Part shown: positions 18,201-25,580 of the stretch, one piece after another
Numbering within the stretch: position 1 is the first letter of the stretch
How the letters are laid out: every line of letters begins with the position of its first letter
Source: Limnohabitans sp. Rim47
Lineage (GTDB): Bacteria; Pseudomonadota; Gammaproteobacteria; Burkholderiales; Burkholderiaceae_C
Assembly: GCF_001517545.1 (NCBI RefSeq)
Contig: NZ_FBYA01000001.1
Location: forward strand, 988,744 to 1,052,743
DNA length: 64,000 nt
Direction of reading: 5' to 3'
The notes under the pieces: model-generated
Seen by the model: only the letters and a program-made list of their open reading frames with translations
The model's database searches: none
What the model was told of the DNA's origin: nothing
Position numbers and translations under genes: made by a program

Positions 18201-19221
18201 TGGAGCCGCGACCTGTAGCGCCTTCGTCGCGGATCTCGCCGCCCGCGCCGGTGGATGCACCGGGAAACGGTGAAATCGCGGTCGGGTGGTTATGGGTTTC
18301 CACCTTCATCAGCACATGGTGCAAGGCGATCTCGCTCTGGTAAGCCGCGCCCTGGCCTGAGCTTCTGGCCACAAACCGCTCAATGGTGTGCCCTTGCATC
18401 ACCGAGGCGTTGTCAGAATAAGCCACCACCGTGTGCTGGGGGCTGAGCTGCTCGGTGTTGCGGATCATGCCAAACAGGCTCTTGGGCTGGGCCACGCCGT
18501 CGATGGTGAACTCGGCGTTGAAAATCTTGTGGCGGCAGTGCTCGCTGTTGGCCTGCGCAAACATCATCAACTCAACATCGGTGGGGTTGCGCTGGAGGCC
18601 GGTGAAGGCTTTGACCAAGTACTCGATCTCGTCGTCGGCCAGGGCCAGGCCCCAGGTCTTGTTGGCGTCTTCCAACGCTTTTTTGCCCATTTCGGGGCCA
18701 CCGCCCAGCACGTCGACGTGCGCCATGGGCGCGGGCTCGAGCGCAGTGAACAAGGCCGCAGCCTCGTCGCGCTTGGGCATGGCCGACTCGGTCATGCGGT
18801 CATGCAACACGGCGGCAACTTGGCCCAGTTGCTCAGCGCTCAATTTGGCGGTGCCCAGCAGACCGGACTTCATGGTCAGGCGGTATTCGGTCAGCCGCTC
18901 CACGCGGCGCACAGCAAAACCACAGTTGTGCGCGATGTCGGTGGCCTTGGACGCCCACGGCGACACGGTGCCAATGCGCGGACTGACCACGATCACCGGG
19001 CCATCAACGGGGCCTGCATACGGCTCACCGTAGGTTAAAAGCGCGGACAAGGTTTGCTTTTGGGCATCGGCCAAAGCCTCTTGCGTGGCCACCAAGTGCA
19101 CAAAACGGGCTGCGATGCCCTGAATTTGCGGCGAAATATCGGCCAAACGAGGCAAAAGCTGGGCAATGCGAAAGTCGCTGAGGGCGCTGGCGCCTTCGAA
19201 AGTCGTGATGTGCAGGGACAC
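15211..19221 (-). CDS. purL: Phosphoribosylformylglycinamidine synthase (FGAM synthetase)
   Basis: A 1336-residue large-type PurL, converting FGAR, glutamine and ATP to FGAM in de novo purine synthesis. The order is an N-terminal PurS-like domain, linker, two AIRS-type ATP domains (FNAEFTIDG, KVETHNHPTAISPFPGASTG, GVGKDSLSM-type segments) and a C-terminal class I glutamine amidotransferase with the nucleophile in GLGVCNGCQM near residue 1175. The start is GTG at 19221, with AAGG about 7 nt upstream; the downstream frame MSLHITTFEGASALSDF fits the family. Upstream lies a 233-bp gap shared with the divergent toxin-antitoxin genes. Confidence 0.97.
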   Translation of the reverse strand: MSLHITTFEGASALSDFRIAQLLPRLADISPQIQGIAARFVHLVATQEALADAQKQTLSALLTYGEPYAGPVDGPVIVVSPRIGTVSPWASKATDIAHNCGFAVRRVERLTEYRLTMKSGLLGTAKLSAEQLGQVAAVLHDRMTESAMPKRDEAAALFTALEPAPMAHVDVLGGGPEMGKKALEDANKTWGLALADDEIEYLVKAFTGLQRNPTDVELMMFAQANSEHCRHKIFNAEFTIDGVAQPKSLFGMIRNTEQLSPQHTVVAYSDNASVMQGHTIERFVARSSGQGAAYQSEIALHHVLMKVETHNHPTAISPFPGASTGAGGEIRDEGATGRGSKPKAGLSGFTVSKLWGGLSDQPGGKPEHIASPLQIMTEGPLGGAAFNNEFGRPNLLGYFREYEQTVDGVVRGYHKPIMIAGGLGQIDAEQTKKIEFPAGSLLIQLGGPGMRIGMGGSAASSMATGTNAANLDFDSVQRGNPEIERRAQEVINHCWAQGAANPILAIHDVGAGGLSNAFPELTNDAGRGARFDLRAVQLEESGLSPKEIWSNESQERYVLAIAPASLAQFKAFCERERCPFAVIGVATEERQLVLEDMGSESPVDMPMDVLLGKPPKMHRDVSTLARQSPAMDLTGVSLQKAVIDVLSHPTVASKRFLITIGDRAVGGLTHRDQMVGPWQVPVADVAVTLADYQGFAGEAMSMGERTPLASLNAAASGRMAVAEAITNLLAAPIELPRVKMSANWMAACGEPGEDAALYETVKTVGMELCPALDISIPVGKDSLSMRTQWTDKGQTRKVTSPVSLIITAFASLPDVRGTLTPQLDAQEGDTSLLLIDLGQGRNRMGGSVLGQVLGQFGDNVPDLEDPQALVNLVKVINALRAKGQILAYHDRSDGGLLAAVAEMAFAGHVGVALNVDMLVTEGDGISDSRADHGDAKNWAGQVSARREELTLKALFNEELGVVIQVRTADRNAVLQTLREHGLSKHTHVIGKTRPSHSTITKGVGELSIWRDTKEVFAAKLEDLHQVWDSVSWKICQQRDNPACADAEHAAAGRADDPGMHVALSFDPAVNVAAPYLNLSRPKVAILREQGVNSHVEMAYAFHQAGFESHDVHMTDLQTGRAHLADFKGLVACGGFSYGDTLGAGIGWARSITFNPQLAEQFKGFFGRSDTFGLGVCNGCQMFAELADIIPGAGAWPRFTTNQSERFEARLSMVEVLESPSLFLQGMAGSRLPIAVAHGEGYANFKHRGDAAQAIGAMRFVDHHGQATEQYPFNPNGSAGGLTAVTTADGRFTAMMPHPERVFRNVQMSWTDLGRSGGIDAASPWLRVWQNARKWVA

Positions 19222-19400
19222 GGGGTGGCCTTGTAAAGAGACGGAAAACCGTAGCGCCGGGGCCGCTGACTGGGGCTGACCGGCAAAGGCGGTATTTTAG
19301 CCGGGGAAACCCTGATTGGAGGCCTTCCGGATGGGCGGCCAGCGTGTTTTAAACGCACGCCACAAAATCCAATACGGCGTGCCCGCGACAAGCCAAACGC

Positions 19401-19432
19401 TTGACTCAGACCAAATTCAGGCATAAATTCAG
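19401..19432 (+). promoter_or_regulatory. Promoter with overlapping direct repeats for the toxin-antitoxin pair
   Basis: TTGACT (19401-19406) and TAAATT (19424-19429) are separated by exactly 17 bp, a good sigma-70 layout, 26 nt upstream of the antitoxin ATG. AAATTCAG occurs twice (19413-19420 and 19425-19432) at a 12-bp period, covering the spacer and -10 box. This is where an autoregulating antitoxin would be expected to bind. The rest of the 19222-19454 gap shows nothing clear. Confidence 0.6.
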
Positions 19433-19454
19433 ACCCAACAAACTCGGAGTGTTC

Positions 19455-19736
19455 ATGCAAGCCACCCAACACATCAAGTCCATCTCTTATTTGAAGAGCC
19501 ATGCCGCACAAATATCTGAAGAATTGGCGATGAATGGCACGCCTTTCATCATCACCCAGAACGGCGAAGCCAGCATGGTGATAGAAAGCGTCCAGCAATA
19601 CCAGGACAAGGAAAGCCTGATCGCGGCGCTCAAACTGGTGGCCTTGGGGGAAAAAGACCGACTGGCAGGCAAAGGCCATTCGGTGCAAGAGGCCCGCGCC
19701 CTGCTGGCCAAAAAAAGAGCTGAGCGCGACGCATGA
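19455..19736 (+). CDS. Type II antitoxin, Phd/YefM family
   Basis: A 93-residue protein beginning MQATQHIKSISYLKSHAAQI, the Phd/YefM N-terminal fold that dimerises and binds operator DNA. The middle TPFIITQNGEASMVIESVQQY is a hallmark of the family, and the lysine/arginine-rich C-terminus (LLAKKRAERDA) would cover the toxin. GGAG lies about 7 nt before the ATG at 19455. It overlaps the toxin gene by 4 bp (ATGA), the normal antitoxin-first order. It likely represses its own promoter through the repeats directly upstream. Confidence 0.88.
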   Translation: MQATQHIKSISYLKSHAAQISEELAMNGTPFIITQNGEASMVIESVQQYQDKESLIAALKLVALGEKDRLAGKGHSVQEARALLAKKRAERDA

Positions 19737-20065
19737 GCATCGTCCTCTTGCCCGATGCCTTGGACGACATGCTGGCGCTGCAGGATTACATGCTGAACCG
19801 ATGGACGGTTGAACTTTGGCTGCAGGCAGAAGACGAAATTTTCAACAAGCTGGCCGACGTGGACTCTGGCTTGATTGACGGTGCACCCGTGGCAGAACTG
19901 GCAGCCGTGGGCATCCGGGATTACAGAACGCTCATCACATCGCATCACCGCATCTTGTACCGGACGCTCCAAGACAGCACGCCAAGCAGCACCATCGTTT
20001 ATGCCGTGGCAGGACATCAGCAAAATTTTCAGACCTTGTTGCTCCAACGCTTGTTCAAACGCTGA
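19733..20065 (+). CDS. Type II toxin, RelE/ParE superfamily
   Basis: A 110-residue protein with the RelE/ParE pattern: an N-terminal strand and helix (LLPDALDDMLALQDYMLNRW), a middle GIRDYRTLITSHHRILYR strand pair and a C-terminal VYAVAGHQQNFQTLL segment. The helical hairpin with a long loop and the YRTLITSHHRILYR block look more like ParE (DNA gyrase poison) than RelE (ribosome-dependent mRNase), but this is a judgement by eye. Its ATG overlaps the antitoxin stop (ATGA), so toxin translation should depend on the antitoxin. Confidence 0.85.
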   Translation: MSIVLLPDALDDMLALQDYMLNRWTVELWLQAEDEIFNKLADVDSGLIDGAPVAELAAVGIRDYRTLITSHHRILYRTLQDSTPSSTIVYAVAGHQQNFQTLLLQRLFKR

Positions 20066-20130
20066 AGGTGATTCCCCCTGCTGCCAGCACCCCAACAAAC
20101 TGACTGACCCTGAGGTGATCAACCCTCTGG

Positions 20131-20136
20131 GATAAT
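20131..20136 (+). promoter_or_regulatory. GATAAT -10-like box 8 nt before map start
   Basis: GATAAT ends 8 nt before the map ATG and no Shine-Dalgarno sequence lies between them. A start of transcription at the usual distance would fall on or next to the ATG. GGTGAT (20114-20119) and ATCACC (20135-20140) form an inverted repeat around the box. No good -35 box is visible. Confidence 0.4.
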
Positions 20137-20144
20137 CACCCACC

Positions 20145-20960
20145 ATGACCATCACCATCAAAACCGCCGAAGACATCGAAGGCATGCGCCTGGCCTGCCG
20201 ATTGGCCTCCGAAGTTCTGGATTACATCGAGCCCTTCATCAAGCCGGGCATCACCACCAACGAGATCGACAAGCTCTGCCACGACTACATGGTCGATGTG
20301 CAAGACTGCATTCCCGCCCCGCTGAACTACGCGCCGGGCGGCTACAAGCCCTACCCCAAGTCGATCTGCACCTCGATCAACCACCAGGTCTGCCACGGTA
20401 TTCCCAACGACAAGCCGCTGAAAAAAGGCGACTCGCTCAACATCGACATCACCACCATCAAAAATGGCTGGCACGGCGACACCAGCCGCATGTTCCATGT
20501 GGGCGACGCATCGATTGCCGCCAAGCGCCTGGCCAGCCTGACCTACGACGCCATGTGGAAAGGCATTGAGCAGGTCAAGCCCGGCGCGCATTTGGGCGAC
20601 ATTGGCCATGCCATTCAAAAATTTGCCGAAGGCCACGGCTTTTCCGTGGTGCGCGAGTTTTGCGGCCACGGCATTGGCCGTGGCTTTCACGAAGAGCCAC
20701 AGGTGCTGCACTACGGCAAGCCCGGCACCTTGGTCGAGTTGGTGGCCGGCATGATTTTCACCATCGAGCCGATGATCAACGCCGGCAAACGCGACATCAA
20801 GGAAATGGGCGATGGATGGACCATCGTGACCAAGGATCACTCGCTGTCAGCCCAGTGGGAGCACACCGTGGTGGTGACCGAAACCGGCTACGAGGTGCTG
20901 ACCTTGTCGGCTGGCAGCCCAGCAATCCCTGCTTTCATCACCGACAAAGTCGCGGCCTGA
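20145..20960 (+). CDS. map: Type I methionine aminopeptidase
   Basis: A 271-residue M24A peptidase that removes the initiator methionine from new proteins. All five metal ligands are visible: D101, D112, H175, E208 and E239, with the substrate-pocket H84 in VCHGIPND. Length is normal for the type I enzyme with no N-terminal extension. The glnD ATG begins 1 nt after its stop. There is no ribosome binding site before ATG; GATAAT is 8 nt upstream, so the mRNA may be leaderless. Confidence 0.97.
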   Translation: MTITIKTAEDIEGMRLACRLASEVLDYIEPFIKPGITTNEIDKLCHDYMVDVQDCIPAPLNYAPGGYKPYPKSICTSINHQVCHGIPNDKPLKKGDSLNIDITTIKNGWHGDTSRMFHVGDASIAAKRLASLTYDAMWKGIEQVKPGAHLGDIGHAIQKFAEGHGFSVVREFCGHGIGRGFHEEPQVLHYGKPGTLVELVAGMIFTIEPMINAGKRDIKEMGDGWTIVTKDHSLSAQWEHTVVVTETGYEVLTLSAGSPAIPAFITDKVAA

Positions 20961-20961
20961 T

Positions 20962-23610
20962 ATGAGCGCGCAGGCCCCTTCTGCAGATCTGGCCGATCTG
21001 GCTCAGCTGCGCGAAACCTACAAACACGACAAAGCCGCGGTGCTCAACACCTTGGCCAACAGCGGTGCCGTCACTCGGGGCCTGAAGCAAACCTTGCGGC
21101 AACTGTCCATCTTGGCCGATGGGCTGCTGATCCAGCTGTGGCATAACGCGGGCTTTGCGCCCGAGTTGTGCTTGGTGGCGGTGGGGGGTTTTGGCCGGGC
21201 CGAGCTGTTTCCGCATTCCGATGTGGACGTGCTGGTGCTCTTGCCCGATGGCCTTTCGCCCGAAAACTCGCCCGAGCTGCAAGGCCAGCTCGAACGCTTC
21301 ATCGGCAGCTGCTGGGACACGGGCCTGGAAATCGGCTCCAGCGTGCGCACCTTGAGTGAATGCCTGGCCGAGTCGGCCAAAGACATCACGGTGCAAACCT
21401 CTTTGTTGGAGTCGCGCCGCGTGACCGGCAACACCCGGCTGTTCACCGAGTTCCAAAAGCAGTACCAAGCCGCCATGGACCCGCAGGCTTTTTGGGTGGC
21501 CAAAACGCTGGAGATGCGCCAGCGCCACACCAAGTTCGAGGACACGCCCTACGCCCTGGAGCCCAACTGCAAAGAGTCGCCCGGCGGCATGCGCGACTTG
21601 CAGGTGATTTTGTGGGTCGCCCGAGCGGCCAATCTGGGTCACAGCTGGGACGAATTGGCCCGCAAAGGCCTGGCCACTCCGCTGGAAGCGCGGCAAATCA
21701 AGCGCAACGAAGCCCTGCTGGGCCTCATTCGCGCCCGCTTGCACTTGCAGGCCAAACGGCGCGAAGACCGCTTGGTGTTTGACTTGCAAACCAATGTGGC
21801 CGAATCGTTTGGCTACAGCTCAGACGTGACCCCTGAGGGCCGATTGGCCTTGCGGGCCAGCGAAAAGCTGATGCGCCAATACTACTGGGCGGCCAAGGCG
21901 GTGACCCAGCTCAACCAAATCTTGCTGCTCAACATCGAAGACCGGCTCAAAGCCGATCGGGGCGAATCGGTCAATGACTTTCGCCCGCTGAACGAGCGCT
22001 TTTTTGAAAAAGCGGGCCTGATCGAAGTGGCCAGCGACGACCTGTACCAAAAGCACCCGCACGCCATTTTGGAAACCTTCTTGCTGTACCAAGCCACGCC
22101 GGGCGTGAAAGGCTTTTCGGCCAGAACCCTGCGTGCGCTGTACAACGTGCGGGCCATCATGAACGGGCGTTTTCGGGCCGACCCGGTCAACCGGCAAACG
22201 TTTTTGCAGATCTTGCAACAGCCCCAAGGCATCACGCACGCCATGCGTTTGATGAACGAAACCTCGGTGCTCGGGCGCTACCTGTGGGTGTTTCGGCGCA
22301 TCGTGGGCCAAATGCAGCACGACCTGTTTCACGCCTACACGGTGGACCAGCACATCCTGATGGTGCTGCGCAATGTGCGTCGGTTTTTCATGGCCGAGCA
22401 CACGCACGAATACCCTTTTTGCTCGCAATTGGCGGGCGGCTGGGACAAGCCCTGGATCTTGTACACCGCCGCTTTGTTCCATGACATTGCCAAAGGCCGT
22501 GGCGGCGACCACTCCAAACTGGGCATCGCCGAAGTGCGCACCTTTGCCCGCCAACATATGCTGGACAAAGAGGACGCCCAGCTGATCGAGTTTTTGGTGG
22601 GCGAACACCTGACCATGAGCCACGTGGCGCAAAAAGAAGACCTGAGCGACCCCGAAGTCATTGGCCGATTTGCCGCACGCGTGGGCGATGAGCGCCGCCT
22701 GACCGCTTTGTATTTGCTGACGGTGGCCGACATCCGAGGCACCAGCCCCAAAGTTTGGAACGCCTGGAAAGGCAAGTTGCTGGAAGACCTGTACAAAGCC
22801 ACCCTGCGCGTGCTGGGTGGCCGCGCGCCCGACGCCAACGCCGAAGTAGAAGCCCGCAAACGCGACGCCTTGATTGAGCTGGCCCGCCACAGCGAACCCC
22901 ACGAAGGCCAAAAAGCCTTATGGGACACCTTGGACGTGGGCTACTTCATGCGCCACGACGCGTCTGACATTGCCTGGCACGCCCGGCAGTTGTCGCGCCA
23001 TGTGGCCAAGCCCGCTGAAGGCCCTGCCAAACCCATCGTGCGTGCGCGCATCTCACCCGTAGGCGAAGGCCTGCAGGTGCTCGTTTTTACACCCGACCAA
23101 CCTGACCTTTTTGCCCGCATTTGCGGCCACTTCGACCAATCGGGCTTCAGCATTCAGGACGCCCGCATCCACACCACCCGCACGGGCTGGGCGCTGGACA
23201 CCTTCCAGATCGTCACGCCCATGCTGCCCGAGCACTACCGCGAGCTGCTGAGCATGGTCGAATCAGGCCTCACGCAAACCCTGGAAAAACAAGGCCCCTT
23301 GCCCGCGCCCACCCGTGGGCGGGTGTCGCGGCGGGTCAAGAGCTTCCCGGTCACCCCACGCGTGAGCCTCAAACCCGACGACAAAGCCCAAAGCTGGTTG
23401 CTCAGCATCTCGGCCAGTGACCGCATTGGCTTGCTTTACAGCATCGCCAGCGTGCTGGCCCACCATGGCCTTCATCTTCAATTGGCCAAAATCAGCACCT
23501 TGGGCGAACGCGTAGAAGACAGTTTCCTGATCAGCGGCGCCAAGCTTCAGCAAAACAAAGCGCAGATTGAGATCGAAACAGAGTTGCTGGCGGCGCTGCA
23601 GCCAGTCTGA
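20962..23610 (+). CDS. glnD: Bifunctional [protein-PII] uridylyltransferase / uridylyl-removing enzyme
   Basis: An 882-residue GlnD, the glutamine sensor that adds UMP to PII (GlnB/GlnK) when nitrogen is scarce and removes it when glutamine is high. The nucleotidyltransferase motif GGFGRAELFPHSDVDVLVL is at 75-93. The HD hydrolase motif LFHDIAKGRGGDHS is near residue 505. Two C-terminal ACT domains (from about 690 and 800) end the protein, with the second containing DRIGLLYSIASVLAHHGL. It starts 1 nt after the map stop, so the two are co-transcribed. It converges on the GntR gene with a 6-bp gap. Confidence 0.97.
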   Translation: MSAQAPSADLADLAQLRETYKHDKAAVLNTLANSGAVTRGLKQTLRQLSILADGLLIQLWHNAGFAPELCLVAVGGFGRAELFPHSDVDVLVLLPDGLSPENSPELQGQLERFIGSCWDTGLEIGSSVRTLSECLAESAKDITVQTSLLESRRVTGNTRLFTEFQKQYQAAMDPQAFWVAKTLEMRQRHTKFEDTPYALEPNCKESPGGMRDLQVILWVARAANLGHSWDELARKGLATPLEARQIKRNEALLGLIRARLHLQAKRREDRLVFDLQTNVAESFGYSSDVTPEGRLALRASEKLMRQYYWAAKAVTQLNQILLLNIEDRLKADRGESVNDFRPLNERFFEKAGLIEVASDDLYQKHPHAILETFLLYQATPGVKGFSARTLRALYNVRAIMNGRFRADPVNRQTFLQILQQPQGITHAMRLMNETSVLGRYLWVFRRIVGQMQHDLFHAYTVDQHILMVLRNVRRFFMAEHTHEYPFCSQLAGGWDKPWILYTAALFHDIAKGRGGDHSKLGIAEVRTFARQHMLDKEDAQLIEFLVGEHLTMSHVAQKEDLSDPEVIGRFAARVGDERRLTALYLLTVADIRGTSPKVWNAWKGKLLEDLYKATLRVLGGRAPDANAEVEARKRDALIELARHSEPHEGQKALWDTLDVGYFMRHDASDIAWHARQLSRHVAKPAEGPAKPIVRARISPVGEGLQVLVFTPDQPDLFARICGHFDQSGFSIQDARIHTTRTGWALDTFQIVTPMLPEHYRELLSMVESGLTQTLEKQGPLPAPTRGRVSRRVKSFPVTPRVSLKPDDKAQSWLLSISASDRIGLLYSIASVLAHHGLHLQLAKISTLGERVEDSFLISGAKLQQNKAQIEIETELLAALQPV

Positions 23611-23616
23611 GCGAGG

Positions 23617-24333
23617 TTATTGACTCAGGCGCGAAGAGTACCGGCAGACAGCCGGGTCAAACCAGGTTTTTGAAAACTCGGCAACTTGATTGCCCGACGT
23701 CCAGGAAACACGCTCCACGTAACCAGCGCAGTCACCCGGCAGCAGTCCTATAGGCTGCGCAGCCCAATCTGGCGCAACGGCTGCGCTGATCTGGTCTTCT
23801 ACACGCGCAATCCAGACCCCCAAACGCTGTTGGTAAAACAAATACATCGAGTCGCCCAGCTCGTTGGCGCTCAAGTCGAGGCAGGCCTTTGCAGAAAACC
23901 AGATTTCCTCCAAGGCGACAGGCTGCTGACTCAAAAAACGAAGCCTGCGTACGCGCCAGCAAAACTCGCCCACACTCGCAATGGCAGGAAAGCCGTCCGG
24001 GCAAGCCTGCTTGGACACATCCAGAATATGCGCCGTAGGCAGGCCAGGGCCATCCACCAGTTCCAGACGAAACAACTCATAAATTTGCTGCTTGCCTTGC
24101 ACTTGGCGCACATAAGTGCCCGAACCCTGAATGCGCTGAAGGACGCCCTGCTCTTCCAGCAAAGCCAGCGACTTGCGCAAGGTGCCGACAGCGACCGACA
24201 AACTCAACGCCAACTCGGCCTCGGTGGGCAACCTTTCACCGCCATGCCAATAACCAGCCTTGATTTGACGGGCCAATAATTCGGCAATTTGCAGGTAAAC
24301 GGGCAGTGGTTTGGCGGGGTGAGCAGCGTTCAT
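23617..24333 (-). CDS. GntR family transcriptional regulator with UTRA domain (HutC type)
   Basis: A 238-residue repressor-type protein. The N-terminal winged helix-turn-helix (about 10-75) contains YLQIAELLARQIKAGYW, LPTEAELALSLSVAVGTLRK and LLEEQGVLQRIQGSGTYV, typical of GntR. The remainder (about 90-230) fits a UTRA ligand-binding domain. The gene is divergent from the monooxygenase operon, with an 89-bp intergenic region, so it very likely controls that operon in response to the sulfonate substrate or a product. HutC-type proteins often bind sugars or organic acids. No specific effector can be read from the sequence. Confidence 0.88.
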   Translation of the reverse strand: MNAAHPAKPLPVYLQIAELLARQIKAGYWHGGERLPTEAELALSLSVAVGTLRKSLALLEEQGVLQRIQGSGTYVRQVQGKQQIYELFRLELVDGPGLPTAHILDVSKQACPDGFPAIASVGEFCWRVRRLRFLSQQPVALEEIWFSAKACLDLSANELGDSMYLFYQQRLGVWIARVEDQISAAVAPDWAAQPIGLLPGDCAGYVERVSWTSGNQVAEFSKTWFDPAVCRYSSRLSQ

Positions 24334-24384
24334 AGTCGACAGTATGACAAACCGGTGGAAACCCGCATACCCAAACCCCCCAAT

Positions 24385-24394
24385 TCATATATGA
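24385..24394. promoter_or_regulatory. 10-bp palindrome TCATATATGA, candidate operator of the GntR regulator
   Basis: A perfect 10-bp palindrome in the 89-bp region between the divergent GntR gene and the monooxygenase gene, 28 bp before the latter's ATG. The position fits an operator and it overlaps a region that could supply a -10 box. The sequence is short and AT-rich, so it could be chance. Confidence 0.3.
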
Positions 24395-24422
24395 TTCATT
24401 CACATTTAAACAGGAGTCTGAC

Positions 24423-25580
24423 ATGAGCATCGTTCCGGTCAAAGGCCAAGACATCCAAGGGGCCGAGGTGGCGTGGTTTGCGCCCCTGTGTTCTGACGAT
24501 TTTCGGCATCTGGGGGTGCCCGATGGCGACTTGCGCAGCAACTGGGCCAACACCAGTCGCATCGTGGAGCGAGCCGATGAGCTCGGCTTTCGAAATATCC
24601 TGTGCCCTTCTTCTTACCAGGTCGGTCAGGATACATTGACCTTTGCAGCTGCGGTAGCGCACAAAACCAAGCGCATGAACTTGCTCGCTGCCATTCGGTG
24701 CGGCGAGGTGCATCCAGCCATGCTGGCACGCACCGTGGCCACGCTGGACCACATTCTTGAGGGGCGCCTCACGCTCAATGTGATTTCGTCCGATTTTCCC
24801 GGCCAGCAAGAAGACAGTGCCTACCGCTACCGCCGCTCTTGGGAAGTGGTTGAAATCCTCAAGCAAGCCTGGACGCAAGACGAAATCAACTACGACGGCG
24901 AGATCTACAAACTCAAAGGCTTGTCAACCGACCCGGTGCGCCCCTACCAGACCAACGGTGGCCCACTGCTTTATTTCGGCGGCTACAGCCCCGACGCTCT
25001 GGCCTTGTGCGGTGCCCATTGCGACACCTACCTGATGTGGCCAGAGCCCAAAGACATGCTGGCCCAGCGCATGCGCGATGTACACGCCCAGGCCGAAAAA
25101 AATGGCCGCTTGCTGGACTACGGCCTGCGCGTCCACATGATCGTGCGCGACACCGAAGCCGAAGCGCGTGAATATGCCGCCGAACTGGTGTCACAACTCG
25201 ACGACGAAAAAGGCCGTGAAATCCGCCAGCGGGCCCTCGACGCCAAGAGCTTGGGCGTCTCTCTGCAAAGCGCCAACCGTGACCGCGCAGACGAAGACGG
25301 CTATGTCGAACCCCATCTTTGGACGGGCGTAGGCCGTGCCCGCAGTGGTTGCGGCGCGGCTCTGGTGGGCAGCGTCGATCAGGTACTCAGTGAAATCGAG
25401 ACCTACCAAAAAATGGGCATCCGAGCCTTTATCTTTTCGGGTTACCCGCACCTGCAGGAATGCGAAATCTTCGGGGCCAAAGTGCTGCCCCAGATCAAAA
25501 CAATTTCCCTCGCCCAAGAATATGGCCGTGTTCCGGCCCAAACACCGCCCACACCCTTGGGCACAGGAGTCCGCAAATGA
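24423..25580 (+). CDS. LLM-class FMNH2-dependent monooxygenase, SsuD/SmoC-like (putative sulfonate monooxygenase)
   Basis: A 385-residue luciferase-like TIM-barrel monooxygenase. Features shared with alkanesulfonate monooxygenases are WFAPLCSDD near the N-terminus, RTVATLDHILEGRLTLNVIS around residue 102, an NGGPLLYFGGYSP segment and SGYPHLQE near 338. Enzymes of this group use reduced FMN and O2 to split C-SO3 bonds, releasing sulfite and an aldehyde. GGAG lies 7 nt before ATG and the TGA overlaps the aldo/keto reductase start by 4 bp. A flavin reductase and a TauE-type exporter follow, which supports a desulfonation role. The substrate is inferred; sulfoquinovose is the best guess from the gene set. 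Confidence 0.85.
   Translation: MSIVPVKGQDIQGAEVAWFAPLCSDDFRHLGVPDGDLRSNWANTSRIVERADELGFRNILCPSSYQVGQDTLTFAAAVAHKTKRMNLLAAIRCGEVHPAMLARTVATLDHILEGRLTLNVISSDFPGQQEDSAYRYRRSWEVVEILKQAWTQDEINYDGEIYKLKGLSTDPVRPYQTNGGPLLYFGGYSPDALALCGAHCDTYLMWPEPKDMLAQRMRDVHAQAEKNGRLLDYGLRVHMIVRDTEAEAREYAAELVSQLDDEKGREIRQRALDAKSLGVSLQSANRDRADEDGYVEPHLWTGVGRARSGCGAALVGSVDQVLSEIETYQKMGIRAFIFSGYPHLQECEIFGAKVLPQIKTISLAQEYGRVPAQTPPTPLGTGVRK

Noticed and set aside
19339..19357. GCGTG/CACGC inverted repeat around a TTTTAAAC core in the purL upstream gap
   Set aside because: The 5-bp arms are short and the position does not match a clear promoter; no known purine operator in this lineage was recognised.
19222..20144. Genomic island or prophage around the toxin-antitoxin pair
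   Set aside because: No integrase, transposase, direct-repeat target duplication or tRNA is visible, and flanking genes are core.
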